From Synechococcus sp. CC9311 (lineage in GTDB: Bacteria; Cyanobacteriota; Cyanobacteriia; PCC-6307; Cyanobiaceae): 64,000 nt of DNA. How positions within the stretch are numbered: position 1 is the first letter of the stretch; each line of letters opens with the position of its first letter. Of this stretch, positions 54,724-63,842 are shown piece by piece. Position numbers and translations under genes: made by a program. The stretch lies in contig NC_008319.1 of NCBI RefSeq assembly GCF_000014585.1, positions 2,356,001 through 2,420,000 of the forward strand, written 5' to 3'. The notes beneath the pieces are model-generated. The model was not told where the DNA came from. It saw nothing but the letters and a program-made list of their open reading frames with translations, and ran no database searches.

Positions 54724-55824
54724 ATGAGCAATGAGCAAGTGCTGATCCTTGGCGGCGGACTCATGGGCCTGGCAATCGCCCATCAACTGGCCCGGCGCGG
54801 ACGTTCCGTGACCGTGCTGAGCCGGCGGCGGAACGAAGCCGCCGGGTTTGTCGCAGCTGGAATGCTGGCCCCCCACGCCGAAGGGTTGACTGGCGATCTC
54901 TTGCGACTTGGCCAACTGAGCCTGGAGCGGATTCCCCGCTGGGTGGCACAGATTGAAGCCGACAGTGCGCTTCCCTGCGGCCTGCGCGCCACAGGAATTG
55001 TTGTGCCCTTCGAGGATGCAAAGGAGCGAGATCGTTATGCGACCGCCGCCTTTGGCGAAGCCCTGAACAGAGAACGCCTCGAGCAGCTGCTACCTGGCAT
55101 CGCACCGGCTTGGAAGGCCGGTCTGCTTTTTGACCAAGACGGGCAAATCGACAATCGCCGCCAACTCATGCGCGCCTTAGAGAGTGCTTGCGTAGACCGG
55201 GGCGTGAACTTTCAGGAAGGGGTTGAGGTTCTCAACCTGATGAAACATGACGGTCGCCTTCATGGCGTTCGAACCCGTGATTCAGAAGGACTGCTTTCGA
55301 CTCTGAAATGCACAACGGCCGTTCTATGCAGCGGAGCCTGGAGTGCCCAGCTTCTTCCTGAATTGCCGGTGTTTCCAGTGAAGGGGCAGATGGTGTCTCT
55401 ACAGACCCCAAGAGGCGCCCTGAGGCACGTGATCTTTGGGCCAGGCACCTATTTAGTCCCTCGGGAGGATGGTCTGGTGGTCGTAGGAGCCACCTCAGAA
55501 CCAGAGGCTGGCTTCAATGAAGGGTTGACGCCCCAAGGGCAACAAAGTCTCAATCAAGGGATCGCTGCGCTGCTTCCCGATGCTGTGAACTGGCCACCGA
55601 TGGAGCGTTGGTGGGGGTTTCGTCCCTGCACTCCGGACGAGGGCCCACTGCTGGGGCAAGGCCCAATCCCTGGGCTTTGGCTGGCCTGCGGCCATCACCG
55701 CAATGGCGTATTGCTAGCAGCAATTACAACAGAGCTGTTGGCTGACGCCATCACTAACCAAGCCACAGGCTCTGAAGCCAAAAGGATGCTTCATGCGTTC
55801 CGCTGGGACCGTTTTGGTGAGTAA
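54724..55824 (+). CDS. thiO: FAD-dependent glycine oxidase ThiO-like
   Basis: About 366 residues from ATG 54724 (MSNEQVLILGGG). DAO-type FAD oxidoreductase: dinucleotide fold LILGGGLMGLAIAHQLARRG with E/R second-strand region VLSRR, FVAAGMLAPHAEG, and C-terminal LWLACGHHRNGVLLA for the flavin tail. ThiO makes iminoglycine for the thiazole of thiamine; other amino-acid oxidases look similar, so the substrate is inferred. Earlier in-frame ATG at 54607 lacks similarity. Confidence 0.8.
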   Translation: MSNEQVLILGGGLMGLAIAHQLARRGRSVTVLSRRRNEAAGFVAAGMLAPHAEGLTGDLLRLGQLSLERIPRWVAQIEADSALPCGLRATGIVVPFEDAKERDRYATAAFGEALNRERLEQLLPGIAPAWKAGLLFDQDGQIDNRRQLMRALESACVDRGVNFQEGVEVLNLMKHDGRLHGVRTRDSEGLLSTLKCTTAVLCSGAWSAQLLPELPVFPVKGQMVSLQTPRGALRHVIFGPGTYLVPREDGLVVVGATSEPEAGFNEGLTPQGQQSLNQGIAALLPDAVNWPPMERWWGFRPCTPDEGPLLGQGPIPGLWLACGHHRNGVLLAAITTELLADAITNQATGSEAKRMLHAFRWDRFGE

Positions 55825-55830
55825 GTCACT

Positions 55831-55862
55831 CAAAAAAGCCCCCGAGCAATCATCCCGAGGGC
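55831..55862 (-). terminator. Rho-independent terminator of ndk
   Basis: On the minus strand GCCCTCGGG-ATGATTG-CTCGGGGGC, 9 bp with two G-U pairs, then a run of six T. About 36 bp beyond the ndk stop. Confidence 0.85.
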
Positions 55863-55898
55863 AAGCAAACAATCCTGAAACCGATGAGAGCAGAGCGC

Positions 55899-56357
55899 TC
55901 AGCCCTCGACGCGCCAGGTCTGATCAGAAGGCGTCCAATCGCTCAATTCAGAGGGATTGAACCAAAGCCCAATCTCAAATTCAGCAGTTTCTGGTGCATC
56001 AGAACCGTGAATCACATTGCGGCCAATGTTGATGGCCAAGTCGCCACGAATGGTGCCAGGCTCAGCCTCCAAAGGCTTAGTGGCGCCAATCATTTTGCGA
56101 GCGCTGGTGATCACGCCATCGCCCTCCCAAACCATGGCCACTACAGGCCCTGACGTGATGAAGTCCACCAAACCACCAAAAAAGGGGCGCTCTTTGTGCA
56201 CTCCGTAGTGCTGTTCAGCCAGCTCACGGCTTGGGGTGAGCTGCTTCAGCCCCACCAGCTTGAAACCCTTACGCTCAAAGCGACCCAGGATCTCTCCCAC
56301 AAGTCCACGTTGCACGCCGTCGGGTTTGATAGCAATAAAAGAGCGTTCGGCAGCCAT
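55899..56357 (-). CDS. ndk: Nucleoside diphosphate kinase
   Basis: 152 residues from ATG 56357 ([14 protein letters not shown]). Phosphorylates NDPs through a His intermediate: visible [44 protein letters not shown], and [20 protein letters not shown] with the active-site His in NVIHGSD. Normal length. Divergent from speA. Confidence 0.97.
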   Translation of the reverse strand: MAAERSFIAIKPDGVQRGLVGEILGRFERKGFKLVGLKQLTPSRELAEQHYGVHKERPFFGGLVDFITSGPVVAMVWEGDGVITSARKMIGATKPLEAEPGTIRGDLAINIGRNVIHGSDAPETAEFEIGLWFNPSELSDWTPSDQTWRVEG

Positions 56358-56457
56358 AACGTTGAAAAAACCGTCGCCATCGTCAACGCCAGATGCCCTA
56401 ATTGGCAAGCGCAAAACTGGCAATGGGGATGAAGCTCCTTAGATTTCCACCATCTGA

Positions 56458-58407
56458 TTGATCTCCGTCCCCATGGTGCTCGCCGATTCCATCACCTGGA
56501 CGGGGAGCGATAGCGCCCAGCTTTATGGGCTAGAGCGTTGGGGTGATCCTTATTTCTCAATCAATCCACGCGGGCATGTCAGCGTGCAGCCACGCGGAGA
56601 CCGTGGCGGAAGCCTTGATCTGATGGAGCTGGTGGCTGGCCTGCAGGACCGCAGCCTTGGACTCCCCCTCCTGATCCGCTTCGACGACATCCTTGAAGAC
56701 AGATTGGAACGCCTGCACGCTGCATTTGAACGGGCGGTTACTCGCTACGACTACGAGGGGCGTTATCAAGGCGTCTTCCCCGTGAAGTGCAACCAACAGC
56801 GCCACGTTGTGGAAGAGCTGGTGACCTGCGGAAGGCGCTGGCATTTCGGTTTAGAGGCAGGCAGCAAAGCCGAACTCCTGATCGCTCTCTCTTTGATGGA
56901 CGACCCTGAGGCCCTCCTGATCTGTAACGGCTACAAAGATCAGCGCTACATCGAAACCGCGATTTTGGCCAGACGGCTTGGCCGAAGGCCTGTCGTGGTG
57001 ATCGAACAACCGGACGAAGTGCAACGCATCATCGATGCAAGTCAGGAGCTTGGAGCCGCACCGCTCATTGGCATTCGCGCTCGGCTCTCCAGCCGAAGCA
57101 CCGGACGTTGGGGTAGCTCTGTAGGGGATAAGGCGAAATTTGGGCTACCTGCTCCCGAAATCATTGGCGCAGTTGAGGCCCTACGGGACGCAAACCTCCT
57201 CAGCGAACTGCGCCTGCTTCATTTCCATGTAGGCAGCCAAATCAATGACATCGTCGTCGTCAAAGATGCCTTACAAGAAGCATCGCGCCTGTATGTGGAA
57301 CTGCATGCCCTTGGTGCCCCGATGGGCTACTTGGATGTAGGAGGTGGTCTCGGAATCGACTACGACGGAAGTCGCACAGCCACGGCAGCCTCGACCAACT
57401 ACTCCCTGCAGAACTACGCCAATGATGTTGTCGCAACCGTGAAAGAGGGGTGCGAACCCAACAACGTTCCCGTGCCAACGCTCATCAGCGAAAGCGGTCG
57501 AGCAATCGCGAGTCATTTCTCAGTGCTCGTATTCAACGTTCTCGGTAGCGGTGGCCTGCAACAACCAACACCTCCCATTGAACGAGATGAACCCCTGATC
57601 GTTCGCAATCTGCGCGAAACCCTTCAAGGCATCGAAGCCTTACCCACTGAAACTCCTGTTGACCCATCTCGCCTGCAAGAAGCCTGGAACGATGCGCTCA
57701 AGTTCAAAGAAGACGCTTTAGCAGCATTCCGGCTCGGCTATCTGAGCTTGAAAGAACGAAGCATGGCAGAACAACTCACCTGGGCATGCGCCAGGGCCTT
57801 GCTCGATCGTCTACACGATGTAGCAAAACTACCCGACGACCTCAAAACCCTGCCGGCTGTCTTGGCAGAGACCTACTACGCCAACCTTTCGATCTTTCGC
57901 TCCGCTCCAGATACCTGGGCCATCCAACAACTCTTCCCCGTGATGCCGCTGCATCGTCTCAACGAACAGCCCACACGTCTCGGACATTTCGCCGATTTAA
58001 CCTGCGACTCCGACGGCAAGCTCAATCGTTTCATCAATGATGGACAAAACAAACCTCTCCTTGAACTCCATCAGCTCAAACTGAACGAGCCATATTTGAT
58101 CGGCATGTTTTTAGGTGGTGCCTACCAAGAGGTAATGGGCAATCTGCACAATCTGTTCGGAAGCACCGATGCCGCTCACATTCGCCTGGCACCTGGTGGC
58201 GATTACCAAGTGGATCATGTTGTGCGTGGCGACACCAACGCCGACGTGCTGGAAATGATGGAACATGACCCAGATCAGCTGCTGGAACGGTTGCGCATGG
58301 CCAGTGAGAAAGCAATCAGCAGCGGACAGCTACGCATCAGCGAAGCAAGGCGGCTGATGGATCATCTCGAAATCAGTTTGCACCAGAGCACCTATTTACA
58401 AGGCTGA
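56458..58407 (+). CDS. speA: Biosynthetic arginine decarboxylase
   Basis: Makes agmatine from arginine, the first step of putrescine synthesis in cyanobacteria. PLP enzyme of about 645 residues. PLP lysine in GVFPVKCNQQRHVVEEL; HVGSQINDI and YLDVGGGLGIDYDGS form the phosphate-binding strand; LISESGRAIASHF follows. TTG 56458 and ATG 56473 are both possible starts. Confidence 0.95.
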   Translation: MISVPMVLADSITWTGSDSAQLYGLERWGDPYFSINPRGHVSVQPRGDRGGSLDLMELVAGLQDRSLGLPLLIRFDDILEDRLERLHAAFERAVTRYDYEGRYQGVFPVKCNQQRHVVEELVTCGRRWHFGLEAGSKAELLIALSLMDDPEALLICNGYKDQRYIETAILARRLGRRPVVVIEQPDEVQRIIDASQELGAAPLIGIRARLSSRSTGRWGSSVGDKAKFGLPAPEIIGAVEALRDANLLSELRLLHFHVGSQINDIVVVKDALQEASRLYVELHALGAPMGYLDVGGGLGIDYDGSRTATAASTNYSLQNYANDVVATVKEGCEPNNVPVPTLISESGRAIASHFSVLVFNVLGSGGLQQPTPPIERDEPLIVRNLRETLQGIEALPTETPVDPSRLQEAWNDALKFKEDALAAFRLGYLSLKERSMAEQLTWACARALLDRLHDVAKLPDDLKTLPAVLAETYYANLSIFRSAPDTWAIQQLFPVMPLHRLNEQPTRLGHFADLTCDSDGKLNRFINDGQNKPLLELHQLKLNEPYLIGMFLGGAYQEVMGNLHNLFGSTDAAHIRLAPGGDYQVDHVVRGDTNADVLEMMEHDPDQLLERLRMASEKAISSGQLRISEARRLMDHLEISLHQSTYLQG

Positions 58408-58743
58408 GCGAAGACTGTCAGTTCGACGATCTAGATCGCCTGCAACAAGTCCGGAAAATAGTTTCGAAGTACAAGTGAAATGTGTTTATCAGCGGTGAAT
58501 GATCCATCGTCTGCCATAAACCCAGTACAAAGCAAAGTAGTAATGGAGACCCCTCAGTTTCATTGCGTTGAGCTGGGTCGAGGAAAGAAGAATGAATTGC
58601 ACCAGGCTTATTCCAGCACGATCACTTGATTAGGAGAATGGGAGGATCACGAGGGCTGTCGAGCAACTATTAAGAATGGGGGGTTGTTTAGAGAGTTCAA
58701 CATCTGCAGTTCAGCCAAGGATGTAACAGCAAGATGCCCGATC
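58408..58743. other. Intergenic region after speA
   Basis: About 335 bp with no supported gene, terminator or repeat. Confidence 0.4.
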
Positions 58744-59067
58744 TCAGATCCTGATCAAGAGCAACACCCAAATCAACTTGCAGAGCACATGAAGGCTCTG
58801 GTCCCAGGCCAGAGTGAAGCGATAACGACCTTTCAACCAATCAAGGATGGCGTGCATCAGCGTTTCCAGAGCTCCAAGCAAGGGGATCCCAGTCAGAAGA
58901 GCAACAGCAAGCCCGTGGGTTGCAGCATGAGAAGCCAGCCACCAACTCCAATGCAGCGTGCGGTCGCGTCCTGGAATCTTCTCAACTGCCATGCGGTCGC
59001 TCTGCAGCACAAAATCGCAGACGAAATGAGCAAGCACTAACACGATCAGAAGATTGAGTGATTCCAA
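58744..59067 (-). CDS. DUF3307-like small membrane protein
   Basis: 107 residues. N-terminal hydrophobic helix LLIVLVLAHFVCDFVLQSDRMA; the AHFxxDFVLQxDxMA pattern is typical of DUF3307. A central helix around HAATHGLAVALLTGIPLL and a C-terminal helix LHVLCKLIWVLLLIRI follow, giving about three spans. Conserved His residues in SHAATHG. Function unknown. It lies divergently from the cyclic-nucleotide-binding gene. Confidence 0.75.
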   Translation of the reverse strand: MESLNLLIVLVLAHFVCDFVLQSDRMAVEKIPGRDRTLHWSWWLASHAATHGLAVALLTGIPLLGALETLMHAILDWLKGRYRFTLAWDQSLHVLCKLIWVLLLIRI

Positions 59068-59127
59068 CGCAGATGCCGACTAAGGCTGCAGCCGCTATAG
59101 CAGAAGAGGCCGTTCAAAGATTGCAGC

Positions 59128-59664
59128 ATGGCGGGCGTCCAACCCCGACTGAGTGAGCTGCTGGTCACTCACTTAAAAGAGCTCAAGGCCGTATCCCAGC
59201 TTTACGACAGCGGGGATGTTGTCATCGAAAAGCAGAAAAATGCGGATGAAATCCTGCTGGTCATGAGTGGAGAGCTCAGCGTGGAGATCGGCCTGCAACG
59301 GGAGCTAGCCCGCGTCAAAGCGGGGGAAATGCTTGGGGAGATGGGGCTATCAGGCAATAACCGACACTGCGCAACAGTTCGAGTACACCGAGGTCCCGCA
59401 GAAATTATTCGAGTCAACGCGGATGCCCTGCTTCGCTTAGCCCTCTTTGATGGCGATCTTGCGTTGGAAATGCTCGCCCTAACCAGCGCCCGCTGCAAGC
59501 AAGGCAATCGGCTCATCACGCTGCTGTTGGACTCGATCCAGGCTCTCTCTGAAGGCAACGCAATTGAACTCCAAACATGTCTGAACCAATTACAAGCCGA
59601 AGCAGGTTGTTTCCGGACTGCCGCCAAACAATTAGCAGGAATCGAGGAGCGTTGTCACCAGTGA
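59128..59664 (+). CDS. Cyclic-nucleotide-binding domain protein
   Basis: 178 residues. The cNMP-binding beta-roll spans about 15-115: ILLVMSGELSVEIG, the phosphate-cassette-like VKAGEMLGEMGLSG..NRHCATVRV, in which the G-E and R-x-A/T residues match canonical cassettes, and IIRVNADALLRL. The last 60 residues form a helical region with no recognisable helix-turn-helix, so it is not a CRP-type regulator. It sits 14 bp before the CHASE2-cyclase gene on the same strand, so the two are probably one operon. Confidence 0.8.
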   Translation: MAGVQPRLSELLVTHLKELKAVSQLYDSGDVVIEKQKNADEILLVMSGELSVEIGLQRELARVKAGEMLGEMGLSGNNRHCATVRVHRGPAEIIRVNADALLRLALFDGDLALEMLALTSARCKQGNRLITLLLDSIQALSEGNAIELQTCLNQLQAEAGCFRTAAKQLAGIEERCHQ

Positions 59665-59678
59665 GGCTCTAACGACAC

Positions 59679-61577
59679 ATGAAACCTGTGCGTGGGGTCA
59701 AACATTGGCTCAAAACAAATAGCGCCATCCTGATCCTCAGCGGAGGAATCGCGATTGCAGGCGGAGTCGGACAAGACGCAATGCGTCAAGGGGAACTGTG
59801 GCTCACGGACTGGGCACTGGAATTTTCCGGTCCTAGAAGGGTGCCGAACAAAGTGATGATTGTCGCCATTGACGATTTCAGCCTGCAACAGGCAGACAAC
59901 GCGGATCTCAGCGATGACACGGCACTTCAAAAATTGCGTGAATGGCCATGGCCTCGAAGCACCTACGCACTGGTGCTGGACCGCCTGATCGATAGCGGGG
60001 CCAAAACAATTGGATTCGATTTGTTATTTGATACTCCAAGTAGTCATGGCATGGAAGACGACGCTGTCTTTGCTGCAAGCCTTCAACGTCACGTCAACAG
60101 CGTGGTTTTAGGTGTTCAGGCCCTGAGCAGCGAAGGACCTGTCGCCGGTCTTTCTTTGCTTGACCTCACCCCGACGTTGAAAGACGCACATCCTTTGATC
60201 AGACGTGGGCTACTCAATGGCCGCCCAGATCCTGATGGTGTATTACGCAAACCCCCAGGCATCACCAGCCTGAATTTACGCAAGCAACTTGGACCAGCTG
60301 TACCGCCAGGTATGGCATCAGAGATTTTGAAAAAGCCACCGGCAAATCCAAAAACAGGAGTGCCACTGCTGGCACCTTATGGGCCACCGCGCACCATCCC
60401 CACACTTTCGATCTGGGAATTGCTTGAGCCAAAGGCCTATGCCGCACTCCAACAATCAGGAAAACTCCAAGATGCAGTAGTGCTGATAGGTCCTACAGCA
60501 GCAGTGTTTCAAGACCTTCACCGCAGCGTCTTCTCAGGCGCCGTGGGGATGCCGGGAGTTGAACTTCATGCCACTGAGGTTGCCAACCATCTTGAAGGTC
60601 GCAGCCTCCAATTTGTGCAACCCATCCCTGGTTGGAACCTCATCCTCGCGGCCCTCACCTGTGGTTTGGGACTTGCCATCAGCGGTTTGGAACGTCCCTT
60701 GCAAAGATTGGGCATTTCGGCGGTCGCAACCGTCGGATCGCTCCTCATTGGAGTGGTTTTGATCACCAAAGCCTGGGTCGTTCTTCCACTCGGAAGTATC
60801 GCTTTAACCATCCTTGCCACAGGAATCGTCTCCAGCGCTGATGCAACTGTGAAGCTGCAATGGCAGCGCCGACGACTTCGCAACACACTGGGACGCTATC
60901 TGTCCCCAGCAGTTGCCGCTGAAATCGCAGACCAACCAGACAATGCCGATGTCTTACTGCAAGGTCGGCTTGTCGATGTAGTGGTGCTGATGAGCGACAT
61001 CCGTGGATTCACAGCTTTTACGCAAGCCATGACGGAGAAGGGAGAAGTCCACGGACTCGTGAACCGACTCAATACCTATTTCAGCGAGATTGTCGATGCG
61101 GTTCATGCTCAGCAAGGCACCGTTGATAAGTTCATCGGAGATGCAACGCTCGCCGTCTTTGGTGCTCCACTCCAACGCAGCTGCGCCGCGAATGCAGAGG
61201 CTGGTATTGAGACCGCGATCGCCATTCAGCAACGCCTAGAACAACTGAATCAGGAGTGGATTGCGAGTGGACAAGAGCCCTGGGCACAAGTGATTGTTCT
61301 CAGTTATGGGTGGGTCGTGAGCGGCAATATTGGAAGCAGCACTCGCATGGATTACACGGTGATTGGAGATGCGGTGAACACAGCCAGTCGTCTCGAACAA
61401 ATCGCAAAGCAATGCAACCGCACAATCGTGATGAGCGAAGCCGTGGCGGAGCTGCTCGAGAATCAATGGCCTCTGGACGATCTCGGTAAATTTCCGATCA
61501 GAGGACAAGAGCCTCAACGTGTGTTCGCCCTAAAAACCGCCACCAATGCGTTGCGAAAGCCAGGCACTCACACCTAA
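59679..61577 (+). CDS. CHASE2 domain adenylate cyclase
   Basis: 632 residues. A membrane helix near the start (AILILSGGIAIAGGVG), a CHASE2 extracytoplasmic sensor at about 45-310 (VMIVAIDDFSL, WPWPRSTYALVLDRL, GAKTIGFDLLFD, VVLIGPTAAVFQDL), three membrane helices at about 315-390 (NLILAALTCGLGLAISG and VGSLLIGVVLITKAWVV), then a class III cyclase at about 425-605. Metal Asp residues lie in VVLMSDIRGFTAF (near 440) and TVDKFIGDATLAVFGAP, and K and D/T of the latter plus MDYTVIGDAVNTASRLE favour ATP as substrate. Likely output is cAMP; guanylate cyclase is less likely. Paired with a cNMP-binding protein 14 bp upstream. Confidence 0.9.
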   Translation: MKPVRGVKHWLKTNSAILILSGGIAIAGGVGQDAMRQGELWLTDWALEFSGPRRVPNKVMIVAIDDFSLQQADNADLSDDTALQKLREWPWPRSTYALVLDRLIDSGAKTIGFDLLFDTPSSHGMEDDAVFAASLQRHVNSVVLGVQALSSEGPVAGLSLLDLTPTLKDAHPLIRRGLLNGRPDPDGVLRKPPGITSLNLRKQLGPAVPPGMASEILKKPPANPKTGVPLLAPYGPPRTIPTLSIWELLEPKAYAALQQSGKLQDAVVLIGPTAAVFQDLHRSVFSGAVGMPGVELHATEVANHLEGRSLQFVQPIPGWNLILAALTCGLGLAISGLERPLQRLGISAVATVGSLLIGVVLITKAWVVLPLGSIALTILATGIVSSADATVKLQWQRRRLRNTLGRYLSPAVAAEIADQPDNADVLLQGRLVDVVVLMSDIRGFTAFTQAMTEKGEVHGLVNRLNTYFSEIVDAVHAQQGTVDKFIGDATLAVFGAPLQRSCAANAEAGIETAIAIQQRLEQLNQEWIASGQEPWAQVIVLSYGWVVSGNIGSSTRMDYTVIGDAVNTASRLEQIAKQCNRTIVMSEAVAELLENQWPLDDLGKFPIRGQEPQRVFALKTATNALRKPGTHT

Positions 61578-62024
61578 GCGAAGGGCAGCGAATAAAAACT
61601 GATGTATTTGCGCCTAAGCCAGCAGGCAACTGGAGAAGCTGCATCAACAGCGACGACATTGAGTGATTGACCTGCAAATCAATGCTGAGGGAAGACATTT
61701 AAAAAGAGACTTAGCCCATGACGTCAGTGATGGCTCCGAGATAGGGCCCACTCATCAGATGACAGATCAAGGACAGATGCCGCAAAGTTCACATGGTGAT
61801 CGGTGATGCGGTGAACACAACTCAACGCCTCGAACAAACTGCAAAGCATTACAACCAGAGTGCCCCTCAATTCCGACGCAAACCCTCTGTGGGAAGGACA
61901 ATGATCCCCTAAAAGATCCTAGGCAATTCTCATAAACCTCTCAGAGAAGACTCCACAATATTTAAGCAGCCACTCATCCAACCAACTTACTGTCACGATC
62001 GTTATTTTACGGCAGGTAAAAAAT
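61578..62024. other. Intergenic region between cyclase and FecR-barrel genes
   Basis: About 447 bp. It contains the cyclase relic (61793-61912); the rest shows no supported gene. It presumably includes the promoter of the FecR-domain gene. Confidence 0.4.
61793..61912 (+). pseudogene. Adenylate cyclase catalytic-domain relic
   Basis: Bases 61792-61856 align with 61355-61419 of the cyclase gene, about four in five bases identical over 65 positions. Both encode VIGDAVN then RLEQ-AK-YN-type peptides: MVIGDAVNTTQRLEQTAKHY here. The frame continues from ATG 61793 to TAA 61910 but carries only this short motif. It is a fragment of a related cyclase, not an intact gene. Confidence 0.7.
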
Positions 62025-63842
62025 ATGAATTGGCGGCAAAGTTTGTTCGGCTTATTAGCAATTTCAGCACTGACCGTGCCTGCTGCTGCTGCACCATTTC
62101 AAAACGCCAAGATCAAGAGAATCTTGGACGGGAAGGAAGTCTTTATTAACAAAGCACCCGCTCAAGTAAATCAAACTGCAGGTAATGGTCAGGAACTCAG
62201 TACGGGGAAGAGTCGAGCGGAGCTGCTGTTTGATCGCCGTGCCCTGGGATTTCTTGGAAATAACAGTCTGATCAAACTCGGAGAAGAGTGCTTCCGGCTC
62301 GACAAAGGCCAGGTTCTCATTAATGGGCCGCAAAACAGTTGCCTGGGAACCAAGGTGCTGGGAATTCGCGGCACAACTTATGTTCTGAGTGCCCTGGATG
62401 AAGGTGGGTATCGCCTTTCTGTTTTGAGTGGCGAAGCAATCATCTCCGATCAAGGATTACAAGAAACCGATCAAAACAGCCCAGACATTCTTGAACAGTA
62501 CCCCCGTCTCAACCCTGTGATCGGCTTTGGCTCAAGTGCCTGGGGCAGCAATGCCAGTGGGAGCACACTCGGGCAGGCGGCAGGTCTCATCCTTGGGGAA
62601 GCCTCTTTCTTCTTACCTCTCCGTCAAAGCGAAGGCAGCAAACTTCTTTATAATTACTCCACAGCAAGCAGCAATTTCGATAGCTCCTGGGGAGCGAGCA
62701 CTGAATTCGGATACAAGTGGTTCAACCCAAACAATCGCAGTATCAGCTCACTTCTTGTTGGCTACGACGCCTGGGAAACGTCTCAATGCGTTCATTCCCA
62801 GCTCGCCCTCGGAGGGCAATGGCAGAAAAAACGCTGGCAATTTGGTGTCACAGGGGGGATTCCTATTGATGATTGCGAAAACAACCTCGGATTTGCAATC
62901 GGTCAAATAGGAGTTCCCATCATCGATCTTGGTGAACAATCTGTTCTTCTCTCTCTATCTCCCTATGTGATGCATGGAATCGGCAACACCTATGGCGGAG
63001 GCAGAATCGGACTCAACGTTCCCGTCGGCGAGAGTGTCAGCCTCTCGGCTTATGGTCAATACGACGAGCTCCTTGACACCGTCATCGGCGGGCAGATCAG
63101 CTATCGCTTCGGCACCAACGGAGGATTCGTTAACGACCCCAACATTCAGCCCACGCGGACTACCCCAATTCCCTGGCAATCAGCTGAATTCAATGAATTC
63201 AAAACAGGTCGTCCAATACAGCTGGCGTTAGGGGGTGATGCGTCCATGGTCAGACCACTCATCACAACAGCGTCTGGCGCTCTGGCCAATGAGCCCTCGG
63301 ATCAGGAATCAGGCATTACCCTCCGATCCGGAGAAGAAGCTGTTTTTGATGCTGATGGAAATCTACTCAGCCGTAATGCAATGTCTCGAGAACAATTTGC
63401 CCAACTCGTGCTCGACAATATGAGCGGGCAAAACCTTTTGCCAGAAAGCCACGTCATCGGCTTGATCTATCAAGAGCTCTATGGCTTGCCGAATCAAGAG
63501 CTATTAGCGATTCTTGGATCAGATTGGCTTGTTGCAGCACGCAAACCTTATCCCCGCCTACGAGGCGCTAATAGCCTCGTCGTACCCGATAACAAGTTAC
63601 CGAAAGAAGAAGAAGAGGCAGAAGAAGAAGAAGAAGAAGACCAGGCTGTGACTACGACCTACGTTTGCCAAGCAACCGCTAACGGCTACTTCCCTGATTT
63701 CGTACCTTTAAGCGAAGCAACACGATTCGTAGTTACAGAACCTAGCGAACCCTCATGCCAAAACTTTCCCGTTGTTGATAGCAATGGCACAGCTATCAGT
63801 ACATCACCGGTAGTGATTTCCACCTCGTCTTCTGAAAGCTAA
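62025..63842 (+). CDS. FecR-domain outer-membrane beta-barrel-like protein
   Basis: 605 residues. Signal peptide SLFGLLAISALTVPAAAA. An N-terminal FecR-like domain at about 25-150 (GNGQELSTGKSRAELLFDR, ALGFLGNNSLIKLG, CLGTKVLGIRGTTYVLS, YRLSVLSGEAIISDQ), then from about 175 amphipathic strands resembling an inverse-autotransporter barrel (GYKWFNPNNRSISSLLVGYDAW, ALGGQWQKKRWQFGVTGGIP). The C-terminus is an acidic poly-Glu run and Ser/Thr-rich tail. It follows a CHASE2 cyclase; FecR and CHASE2 genes are often neighbours in cyanobacteria. The pore or binding role is inferred. Confidence 0.75.
   Translation: MNWRQSLFGLLAISALTVPAAAAPFQNAKIKRILDGKEVFINKAPAQVNQTAGNGQELSTGKSRAELLFDRRALGFLGNNSLIKLGEECFRLDKGQVLINGPQNSCLGTKVLGIRGTTYVLSALDEGGYRLSVLSGEAIISDQGLQETDQNSPDILEQYPRLNPVIGFGSSAWGSNASGSTLGQAAGLILGEASFFLPLRQSEGSKLLYNYSTASSNFDSSWGASTEFGYKWFNPNNRSISSLLVGYDAWETSQCVHSQLALGGQWQKKRWQFGVTGGIPIDDCENNLGFAIGQIGVPIIDLGEQSVLLSLSPYVMHGIGNTYGGGRIGLNVPVGESVSLSAYGQYDELLDTVIGGQISYRFGTNGGFVNDPNIQPTRTTPIPWQSAEFNEFKTGRPIQLALGGDASMVRPLITTASGALANEPSDQESGITLRSGEEAVFDADGNLLSRNAMSREQFAQLVLDNMSGQNLLPESHVIGLIYQELYGLPNQELLAILGSDWLVAARKPYPRLRGANSLVVPDNKLPKEEEEAEEEEEEDQAVTTTYVCQATANGYFPDFVPLSEATRFVVTEPSEPSCQNFPVVDSNGTAISTSPVVISTSSSES
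63605..63640 (+). repeat. GAA-rich low-complexity coding repeat
   Basis: A run of GAA/GAG codons encodes an acidic stretch of mostly Glu in the FecR-barrel protein. Low-complexity coding repeat, prone to slippage. Confidence 0.6.
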
